Source of the DNA: JADHUC01 sp964617665
GTDB taxonomy: Bacteria > Planctomycetota > Planctomycetia > Pirellulales > Pirellulaceae
DNA: 12,151 nucleotides
Direction of reading: 5' to 3'
Assembly: GCA_964617665.1 (NCBI GenBank)
Contig: CAZUAH010000423.1
Span: 1-12,151 of the forward strand
Within the stretch, counting starts at the first letter, position 1, and each line of letters opens with the position of its first letter. The notes under the pieces were generated by a model, which worked only from the letters and a program-made list of their open reading frames with translations, was not told the DNA's origin and did no database searches. Both the position numbers and the translations under genes were made by a program. Positions 6,222 through 12,151 of the stretch are shown piece by piece.

Positions 6222-9104
6222 TCACTTGGCTTCGAGCATCGACGCGAATTCTTGTCGCAGGGCACGTAGCTCCTCTTCTTGCTCGTCGCTGAAGTGGCCT
6301 ACGCGATGGGCGTAGGTGTCCATCCAGGTAATGAGGCGGTCCATGCTGTTGTCGTCGAGCTGTACGTCTCTGTGAGCCGTGCCATCTTCGAGAATGGCCA
6401 GGACCTTGCTCTTGCGTGCCGGACAATCGCCGATGATCGAACGCGGCTTCTCGAATGCCAGATTGTGCAGGTCTTTGTCGCCATATTCGAGCAGATTTTG
6501 ATATGAGTTGGCCGACGTAAGATCAAACCGAGCGGCCTTCGCGTCGTCGCCGTCGGGTTGATGGCAGGAGACGCAGTGGTTGTCCAGCACCGGTTGCACC
6601 AAGTGGTCGTACCGAAGCGGCCAGGAGCCTTCCGGACCAAGTGACAGTTTGGAGGGTGCACGCAACGCGGCCAGCGGCGATCCGCCGTACGACGGGGCCA
6701 GATCGCGGTGCTCGTGGCAGCCAATGCAGGCGAAGGTCTGATCCGGCTGCACGTACGTCAGGCTACGCATAGTCTGCACGGCCATCCCTCGCTCGTCCAA
6801 CGCCTGGAACAGTACTGGGATACCGCTCGGCACGCGAAAATGGGCGGAGCCGTCCGCTTCGACCGGGACGGTGCCCAGCACGAATTTGCCGGGATCTTCG
6901 CGCGACACGCCCAGTACTGGATTGTTCATATGCGGCTGGACTTTCGGTGGCACGGCAATGATACGAATGCGCTTGATCGTTCCTCGTTCGAGTTCTTCCA
7001 TCCCCAAATAGACATCTTGAAGCAGAAAACGGCCTTCTTGCGCTTGGCTCCAGTCGACAAGATCGGGGCGGTTCGCGGGATGACGCCGCGACTGGATAGG
7101 CAGTGGGTACATGCTGGAGATCTCTGGATCGCGATGAAGCAATTCCAGGTTCCCGAAGGCGTCGTACAGGTAAATCCCCATCGAGTTGACCGGATTACGG
7201 TCCGCACCGGGAATGAACGTGTGGGCCGGTAGCCCTCGATCGCTCCAGGTGACAAGGAAGAATTGCTCGGAAAGCGGATACGGGTTGGCGTAGTAGTGCC
7301 TTGGCCAACCTTCGGTTTCAGGGAAGCATACTTCGGGCGTCAGCCGCGTCAGCGGCCGTTCTTCCTCTGTGCCTAGATTGCGGTCCAGCAGCGCCAGTGA
7401 TCCACCCATGTTGGAATGATGAGCCGCAGCCGTGAACACGAACTTGTGCGAACCGGGAATTGCACGAGCCTCGAAGACACATTGCGGCCGGCTCGTGTAG
7501 TTACCGTAGACCAGTTGCGAATTAGTGCCGTCTGGATTGGTAGACCAGAGGCTCATGAACGGTCCGTTGTGTCGGTCGATGTAGTCCCAGCGGGCATACA
7601 CCACGCGTCCGTCGTGTGACACGGAAGGCGTCCACTCGAAATTCTCGAACGCCGACATGGGCTCCAGGTTCTTACCGTCGCCGTCCATGCGTTGTAGCGT
7701 GAACACGGGTACTGGCCGGCTGTTCCCGCCACCGCAACGCACGTAGCTGTCCGGCAGATCGAGCGTATCGGCCGAGGCCCCTACGCTCGACTGGCACACT
7801 TGAATCGCTTTTCCTTTACGCGTTGACAGAAACACAATACGACCGTCGGGCAGATAGCGAGCATCAAAGTCATCGTACTTGCCGTGTGTCAGACGTCGGA
7901 CGTCAGTGCCGTCGACGTTCATTTCAAGAATCTGGTAGAAGGCGTCCTCGGGCAAATTGGCCTTGTTTACCTTGTCCGCGATGTCGTGAACGTGGGCATA
8001 GTATTTGCAATAGGTGAAAAGCACCTTTCTTCCGTCGAAGGAAATATCGGGACGCAGGAAGCTACCCTCGTCCCAGCCCTCGGTGATGCAGCGGAACGTG
8101 GGTTTGCCGGTTTTGAAACCCGTCAAGACGTAAATGCCGCCACCTGGCCGCGACCACCAGCCGTAGTACTGGTCCGACATGTGCGGGAAAGCGGGTGGTA
8201 CTCGTTTTACAAACAGGATCTTGTCGAAGTCCAATAACGGATTCTTCAGCGCCATCTTCCTCACGGTCCAGCGGGCCTGCATGTACAGGTCTCGCTGAAC
8301 TTCTGCGGAAGCGTCTTTGGGTAGTTGCTTCAGACGTTCAGCGACTTGCCCAAGCGTCTCGGCTTGCTCATCTACGTCCGTTCCCAAACGCCGCAACTCC
8401 TCGACCAGCTTCAAACCGCGATCGACCACCTCGACCGTCGCGTACTCTTTAGGCATGTCGGGCGCAACAACAACCTTCGTGTGCTTGGCGGACCAAGTGC
8501 TGGTGCTACTCTGAGTGGCCGGCTTGCCCAATGCGATGTTCTTGTCGCCGTCAGTCGCGAAGATCTGGACCTCGTCCAGATGGAAATACGAATGGCCTTT
8601 CAAGGCCAGCCGCACATATCGGGCACCGGCTCCTGCCAAGTCGACCGACAGTGGCTTTTTGTCCGTGTGACCGTAGAAGACCGTGCCGTTGTGCTGGTAG
8701 ATCTGCTTGAAGGTCTTGCCGTCGTCCGAGGCGAGCACAATGATCCGATTGTTGCGTTCCGTGCACGAATCGCAGCGATTGTACAGCACGATGCGGCCAA
8801 GCGACGTTGGCTTCTGGAGGTCCACCTGCCACCACGGATCGTCCTCGTTCTGAGTGTGAAACCCCCACTTGCCTGTAGTCACCCCGTCCACGCCGCCAGC
8901 TGCATCTTCTTCTGGTTTCACATTCGCCCCGCCCTGCGGAACGGTGACCGGTTCGCCCAGCCGCAATTCGTCCTGGTGGAGCCAGTCAGCTTCGATCTGC
9001 TGAGGCGAGAGTGCAGGTTTCTCCGGCCCACTCCCTTTGGGCTCTGCGGTGGCAAGAGTGCAAATCAACACAACGGACAAGGCAGTGCAACAGAACGTCC
9101 TCAT
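6222..9104 (-). CDS. HzsA-related protein with discoidin-like domain, beta-propeller and two c-type haem sites, 960 aa
   Basis: The ATG at 9104 is preferred over an in-frame GTG at 9125, because AAGGAG lies 7 bases before it and the protein then begins with a clean signal peptide (MRTFCCTALSVV...ATA, cut before EPKG). Numbered from 9104, residues about 50-185 resemble an F5/8 type C (discoidin) carbohydrate-binding domain: WWQVDLQKP, then RIVLYNRCD, ending HLDEVQIFA. A helical linker (about 225-285) leads to ALKNPLLDFDKILFVKR, a hallmark of HzsA-related proteins, and a PD40-type propeller (about 295-750) with NVDGTDVRRLTHG, LPDGRIVFLSTR, ARWDYIDRHNGP and NPDGTNSQ. Two CXXCH haem c sites follow: CIGCH at 793-797 and CVSCH at 844-848. 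The tail pattern SKVLAILEDG...MDRLITWMDTYAH is typical of planctomycete cytochrome-type C-termini. The protein is expected in the periplasm or outside the cell after haem attachment. Hydrazine synthase alpha also combines a propeller with c-haems, but no HzsB/C partner is visible, so redox or polymer-binding use is only inferred. Confidence 0.95.
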   Translation of the reverse strand: MRTFCCTALSVVLICTLATAEPKGSGPEKPALSPQQIEADWLHQDELRLGEPVTVPQGGANVKPEEDAAGGVDGVTTGKWGFHTQNEDDPWWQVDLQKPTSLGRIVLYNRCDSCTERNNRIIVLASDDGKTFKQIYQHNGTVFYGHTDKKPLSVDLAGAGARYVRLALKGHSYFHLDEVQIFATDGDKNIALGKPATQSSTSTWSAKHTKVVVAPDMPKEYATVEVVDRGLKLVEELRRLGTDVDEQAETLGQVAERLKQLPKDASAEVQRDLYMQARWTVRKMALKNPLLDFDKILFVKRVPPAFPHMSDQYYGWWSRPGGGIYVLTGFKTGKPTFRCITEGWDEGSFLRPDISFDGRKVLFTYCKYYAHVHDIADKVNKANLPEDAFYQILEMNVDGTDVRRLTHGKYDDFDARYLPDGRIVFLSTRKGKAIQVCQSSVGASADTLDLPDSYVRCGGGNSRPVPVFTLQRMDGDGKNLEPMSAFENFEWTPSVSHDGRVVYARWDYIDRHNGPFMSLWSTNPDGTNSQLVYGNYTSRPQCVFEARAIPGSHKFVFTAAAHHSNMGGSLALLDRNLGTEEERPLTRLTPEVCFPETEGWPRHYYANPYPLSEQFFLVTWSDRGLPAHTFIPGADRNPVNSMGIYLYDAFGNLELLHRDPEISSMYPLPIQSRRHPANRPDLVDWSQAQEGRFLLQDVYLGMEELERGTIKRIRIIAVPPKVQPHMNNPVLGVSREDPGKFVLGTVPVEADGSAHFRVPSGIPVLFQALDERGMAVQTMRSLTYVQPDQTFACIGCHEHRDLAPSYGGSPLAALRAPSKLSLGPEGSWPLRYDHLVQPVLDNHCVSCHQPDGDDAKAARFDLTSANSYQNLLEYGDKDLHNLAFEKPRSIIGDCPARKSKVLAILEDGTAHRDVQLDDNSMDRLITWMDTYAHRVGHFSDEQEEELRALRQEFASMLEAK

Positions 9105-9111
9105 GTCTTGG

Positions 9112-9117
9112 CTCCTT
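9112..9117 (-). promoter_or_regulatory. Shine-Dalgarno that decides the start at 9104
   Basis: The minus strand reads AAGGAG here, with a 7-base spacer to the ATG at 9104. It is the clearest ribosome binding site in the window. It lies inside the alternative GTG-initiated extension (9125), arguing that translation begins at the ATG. Confidence 0.75.
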
Positions 9118-9290
9118 TTGATCACCGCATGGCAACAGCAACCGGGCCTCCGGCCCCGACAGGCGTTACATTATGGCTTAGTCTACACGAAAATGCGCTG
9201 GGCATAAACTTCGTTGCTCCCGCAAATCGGAAAGAGTCCCGTCGGGATACCCGCTTGTTCTGAAGACCCGCCCGGCCCTAAGATGCCGCT
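9118..9290. promoter_or_regulatory. Divergent intergenic region with candidate promoters and palindromes
   Basis: This region separates the minus-strand haem protein from the plus-strand uup gene and should hold both promoters. For uup, TCTACA (9182-9187) and TAAACT (9205-9210) are 17 bases apart, each matching four of six sigma70 consensus bases. For the minus strand, CATAAT (9170-9175) matches five of six -10 bases but has no good -35 box. Two inverted repeats are present: GGGCC-TCC-GGCCC at 9144-9156, which would fold in the leader of the haem-protein transcript, and TCCCG-T-CGGGA at 9237-9247, in the uup leader if the promoter above is right. These are weak consensus matches read by eye. 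Confidence 0.3.
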
Positions 9291-11096
9291 ATGCCACTTG
9301 TAACGATTCGTGAACTTAGTATCGGATTTCGTGGGCCACTTTTGCTGGACGAGGTCAGTTGTCAGATTCATCCGGGGCAGCGGATCGGTCTGTTGGGGCG
9401 CAACGGGGCGGGCAAATCGACGTTGCTGCGCATGTTGTGTGGGGAGGTCGAACCGGACAGCGGCCAGATTGACTTTACCCCCGGAACCAGCGTGTCACTA
9501 TTGACGCAAGATGTCCCACGGGAGATCAGTGGCAGCACCGCGGAGGTCGTAGCCAGCGGTTTGCCGCCCGGCAATGATGACCCGGAAACGTTATGGCGCG
9601 ACGAGCACCGTGTCGAGAACATCTTGTCGCGCATGCAGTTGGACGCCGCGCCACAGTTCGAGACGCTGTCGTCTGGTATGAAACGGCGCGTACTCCTGGC
9701 CCGGGCTTTGGTTCAGGAACCCGATTTGCTGCTGCTGGACGAGCCAACCAACCATCTAGATATCAACGCCATCGAGTGGCTGGAGCAATTCCTTGGGTCT
9801 TGGGACGCCACGTTGATGTTCGTGACGCATGACCGCATGTTCCTGCGCAAGTTGGCCGATCGCATCCTGGAATTGGATCGCGGCAGACTGTTCGATTGGT
9901 CGTGCGACTACGATACGTTTTTGAAACGCAAGGAAGCCGCGTTAGCAGCCGAAGAGAAGCAGAACGCGCTGTTCGATAAGAAACTTGCCCAGGAAGAAGT
10001 CTGGATTCGGCAGGGGATCAAAGCGCGGCGTACGCGGAACGAAGGCCGAGTGCGAGCCCTCCAGCGGATGCGCCGCGAACGCCAAGATCGGCAGAATGAT
10101 ACCGGCGAGGTTCGCATGAAACTGCACCAAGAGCAGCGCAGCGGTAACTTGGTCGCGCATGCCAAGAGCGTGTCCTTTGCCTACGGCGATCACGCGATCG
10201 TCCGCGATTTTTCGACTACGATCATGCGTGGTGACAAAATCGGAGTCATCGGCCCCAACGGGGTCGGCAAGACGACATTGTTGCGCGTGCTTTTGGGGCA
10301 ACTGTCGCCAACTCAAGGCAACATTCGCTTGGGGACGAATCTGCAGATCGCGTATTTTGACCAGTTGCGGGACCAACTGAAGGAAGACGAGACTGTCCAG
10401 GAAAACGTCGGCGACGGATACGACACGGTTCGAGTCGGCGGGCAGACGAAGCACATCATCGGCTATCTGCAGGATTTTCTCTTTACGCCCGAGAGAGCCC
10501 GTACGCCTGTGCGCTTCCTCTCCGGCGGCGAACGCAATCGAATTCTGCTGGCTCGTCTCTTTGCCAAGCCTGCGAACGTGGTCGTGTTGGACGAACCGAC
10601 AAACGATCTGGATTCGGAGACACTGGAACTGCTGGAGGAGTTGTTGATCGAGTACAAGGGAACGGTGCTGTTGGTCAGTCACGATCGCGCTTTCTTGAAC
10701 AACGTGGTCACCAGCACGATCGCCTTCGAGGGCGAGCAATTGAGGGAATACGTCGGCGGTTACGACGACTGGCTGCGACAACGCCCGGTGGAAATGCCCG
10801 CGCCGAAAGATGTCGACAGTGCTGCGAAAGCCACGACGCCCCCTCGACAAGCCAAGTCAAAGACGCGCGAACGCAAATTGACCTACAAAGAGACGCAGGA
10901 ACTGGCGGCCCTGCCAGAAACGATCGAGCGATTGGAAGCCGAAATCGAAAGCCTCCACACGGCGATGGCTAGTCCTGACTTCTACAAACGCCCGGGAGAC
11001 GAAATCGCCCGTGAAACGACCGCCCTACGCGAGTTAGAGAGTCAATTGGCCGAGGCGTACGAGCGCTGGGAAGAGTTGGAGGAGCGATCTTCGTGA
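9291..11096 (+). CDS. uup: ABC-F family ATPase, Uup type, 601 aa
   Basis: Two ABC ATPase domains in one chain with no membrane segments define the ABC-F class. These are cytosolic proteins that act on the ribosome during translation rather than in transport. Domain 1 has Walker A GRNGAGKST (36-44), signature LSSGM (126-130), Walker B ending LLLLDE (151) with PTNHLD, and switch His180. The linker between domains (about 205-270) is charged and helical, with RRTRNEGRVRALQRMRRER, the usual Uup linker pattern. Domain 2 has Walker A GPNGVGKTT (321-329), signature LSGGE (410-414), Walker B VVLDE (435) with PTNDLD, and switch His464. A C-terminal coiled coil (about 525-600, LTYKETQELAALPETIERLEAE) matches the ABC_tran_CTD found in Uup and is why I choose uup over other ABC-F subgroups. 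Length fits the family. An in-frame TAA 10 bases before the ATG (9279-9281) fixes the start. There is no clear Shine-Dalgarno. Domain 1 has LSSG instead of LSGG. Confidence 0.96.
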   Translation: MPLVTIRELSIGFRGPLLLDEVSCQIHPGQRIGLLGRNGAGKSTLLRMLCGEVEPDSGQIDFTPGTSVSLLTQDVPREISGSTAEVVASGLPPGNDDPETLWRDEHRVENILSRMQLDAAPQFETLSSGMKRRVLLARALVQEPDLLLLDEPTNHLDINAIEWLEQFLGSWDATLMFVTHDRMFLRKLADRILELDRGRLFDWSCDYDTFLKRKEAALAAEEKQNALFDKKLAQEEVWIRQGIKARRTRNEGRVRALQRMRRERQDRQNDTGEVRMKLHQEQRSGNLVAHAKSVSFAYGDHAIVRDFSTTIMRGDKIGVIGPNGVGKTTLLRVLLGQLSPTQGNIRLGTNLQIAYFDQLRDQLKEDETVQENVGDGYDTVRVGGQTKHIIGYLQDFLFTPERARTPVRFLSGGERNRILLARLFAKPANVVVLDEPTNDLDSETLELLEELLIEYKGTVLLVSHDRAFLNNVVTSTIAFEGEQLREYVGGYDDWLRQRPVEMPAPKDVDSAAKATTPPRQAKSKTRERKLTYKETQELAALPETIERLEAEIESLHTAMASPDFYKRPGDEIARETTALRELESQLAEAYERWEELEERSS

Positions 11097-11183
11097 CGCG
11101 GCTACCAGTAGCTCTACTGATGAATCGCGAGCGAACATCCGTTACACGAAATACGGCTTACGACTGGCTCATTTCTTGCCCGG
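11097..11183. other. Convergent gap with a weak inverted repeat
   Basis: Uup and the oxidoreductase gene end toward each other here, so transcription from both sides should stop nearby. CAGTAG (11106-11111) and CTACTG (11114-11119) are perfect inverted copies. Allowing a 4-base loop, only five pairs can form, and no T-run follows in either direction. This is at best a weak bidirectional terminator candidate. Nothing else was seen. Confidence 0.3.
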
Positions 11184-12151
11184 CTATGCGATCTGTGGCA
11201 GTTCGTAGGCGGACCGACGGGGACGGGCGATCAGGCCGTTGGCCTCGTCGTCGCCGACGAATTCCTCGGCCTGCGGATCCCACTTGAGCTTTCGCCCGAG
11301 CTTGCGGCAAATGTTGATCAAGTGGCAGATGGTTGTGGCTCGATGGCCGGTCTCGGCATCAGCAGCGGGCTTCTGGCGAGTGCGGACGCATTCGAGGAAG
11401 TTCGCGATGTGCGGAATCGACTCCTTCGGTCCACCCACGGTGTCCGGCGGAGCATCCTTGAGCAGCTCTGATGGATTTGCCCGCGCGTGACCTCGCAGGA
11501 TTTCGATGTTACCCTTTTCGCCACGGAAAATCGCGCCCAAATCTTCCATTGTGTGACGCTCGCCGGCCAGCTTCAGCAGCGTCCCACTGGCATACCGCAT
11601 CATCACGCGGGGCCAGCCATTCTTGCCTTTCTCTTCGAACCAGATTTCCATGGGACCCGTGTCATCCGTGCCAAGAGCGCATTGGACTTGATCGAGCGAA
11701 TGTGTGCCCCAGCCCGTTACACCCCACGACTGCCCTCCGCCGTCGTAAGCCTCCCATCTCGACCAGCCGCGGTGGAGAGACGGATGGTAGGGACGCAACT
11801 CCACTTGGTTGGTCCATAAGTCCCAGTCCAGCCCCTGCGGGATCGGCTGCTCGGGTTGCGGTTGCCAAACGGCAGGGCCTTCGAAGTTGTAGACGATTAC
11901 TTCCTTGACCTTGCCAATCGCCCCGTCGCGGACCAGCTTGCTGCAATAGGCGTTGATCGGCATCGAGCGTTGCTGGGTTCCAGTCTGCAAAATGCGGCCC
12001 AGCTTGCGGGCGGCGTCGGACAAGGGGCGACCTTCCTGGATCGTCAGCGTCAACGGTTTCTCGCCGTACACGTCGCAACCGGCCGCCAATGCGTGCATCA
12101 TGCACCAGACGCGGGCATGCGCGGTCGTCTCGACGAACACCGCGTCGAGCT
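11184..12151 (-). CDS. Gfo/Idh/MocA family oxidoreductase, N-terminus beyond window
   Basis: The frame is open from the right edge (first whole codons give LDAVFVETTAH) to the TAG at 11184-11186, giving 321 visible residues. The GTG at 12140 is an internal Val, not a start. The family binds NAD(P) through an N-terminal Rossmann fold and oxidises or reduces sugars and related hydroxyl compounds. Here the first ~100 residues, including the glycine-rich nucleotide loop, are missing. The conserved EKP motif with its lysine is at fragment residues 30-32 (DVYGEKPLTL). The C-terminal substrate domain follows, with GTHSLDQVQ (148-156) containing the usual H-x-x-D pair. The tail pattern HIANFLECVRTRQKP ... 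GHRATTICHLINICRKLGRKLKWDP is characteristic of the many planctomycete members. Those often carry a Tat-type signal at the N-terminus, which cannot be checked here. The specific substrate cannot be inferred. Confidence 0.93.
   Translation of the reverse strand, partial: LDAVFVETTAHARVWCMMHALAAGCDVYGEKPLTLTIQEGRPLSDAARKLGRILQTGTQQRSMPINAYCSKLVRDGAIGKVKEVIVYNFEGPAVWQPQPEQPIPQGLDWDLWTNQVELRPYHPSLHRGWSRWEAYDGGGQSWGVTGWGTHSLDQVQCALGTDDTGPMEIWFEEKGKNGWPRVMMRYASGTLLKLAGERHTMEDLGAIFRGEKGNIEILRGHARANPSELLKDAPPDTVGGPKESIPHIANFLECVRTRQKPAADAETGHRATTICHLINICRKLGRKLKWDPQAEEFVGDDEANGLIARPRRSAYELPQIA

Noticed and set aside
6023..6292. 89-codon plus-strand frame in the spacer and over the end of the haem protein
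   Set aside because: It overlaps the real C-terminus of the gene ending at 6222, lacks a ribosome binding site, and gives a low-complexity, motif-free peptide.
6222..9104. Calling this gene hzsA, a true hydrazine synthase subunit
   Set aside because: The similarity is in propeller and haem layout only. The discoidin-like domain is extra, no partner subunits are visible, and HzsA-related proteins are widespread in planctomycetes that do not do anammox.
8325..9263. 312-codon plus-strand frame spanning the start of the haem protein and the intergenic region
   Set aside because: Most of it is antisense to the discoidin-like and linker region. It has no motif, no ribosome binding site, and its tail occupies the divergent promoter region.
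9283..9303. Six-codon ATG...TAA mini-frame overlapping the uup start codon
   Set aside because: It could be read as a regulatory upstream frame, but it has no Shine-Dalgarno and is short enough to be chance.
9942..10850. 302-codon minus-strand frame
   Set aside because: It is fully antisense to uup, whose Walker and signature motifs are intact. Its translation resembles no family and is explained by codon bias.
1..12151. Mobile elements, CRISPR arrays, tRNA or rRNA genes, long direct repeats
   Set aside because: I looked through the coding strands and all spacers and saw no transposase or integrase motifs, no repeat-spacer pattern and no cloverleaf-like sequence. The similarity between the two propeller genes is at the protein level, not a recent DNA duplication.

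Overview
The window looks like the chromosome of a planctomycete, probably of the Pirellulales type. Four things support this, all read from translation plus family knowledge. There are two large secreted proteins of the 'hydrazine synthase alpha-related' class (beta-propeller plus c-type haem). There is a giant TPR/FG-GAP/UnbV protein whose membrane anchor carries the planctomycete-typical FSLRTLLLL signature. There is a Gfo/Idh/MocA oxidoreductase of the style that is abundant in these genomes. Shine-Dalgarno sequences are weak or absent at several starts. No mobile element, tRNA, rRNA or CRISPR array was seen.

Layout, left to right. 1-2302 (minus): HzsA-related secreted beta-propeller protein, whose 3' end lies beyond the left edge. 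2303-2442: spacer. 2443-6000 (minus): 1185-residue membrane-anchored TPR / FG-GAP / ASPIC-UnbV protein with a long C-terminal extension. 6001-6221: spacer rich in short palindromes. 6222-9104 (minus): second HzsA-related protein, complete, with an N-terminal discoidin-like domain and two CXXCH haem sites. 9105-9290: divergent intergenic region. 9291-11096 (plus): Uup-type ABC-F ATPase. 11097-11183: short convergent gap. 11184-12151 (minus): Gfo/Idh/MocA oxidoreductase, whose N-terminus lies beyond the right edge.

The three large minus-strand genes lie in the same direction in the order 9104 -> 6222, 6000 -> 2443, 2302 -> 1, with gaps of 221 and 140 bases. All three products are predicted to be exported or membrane-anchored with the bulk outside the cytoplasm. 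They may form one cell-envelope functional unit: two propeller/haem proteins around a large calcium-loop propeller scaffold, perhaps acting on or binding extracellular polymers. That joint role is an inference from gene order and domain content. The spacers are large enough for separate promoters. Uup is a cytosolic, ribosome-associated housekeeping-type factor. It and the oxidoreductase are probably functionally unrelated to the envelope cluster.

The most interesting item is this three-gene envelope cluster: two diverged HzsA-like paralogues with different N-terminal modules flanking a composite TPR-FG-GAP-UnbV protein. Nothing in the window shows that hydrazine chemistry takes place.
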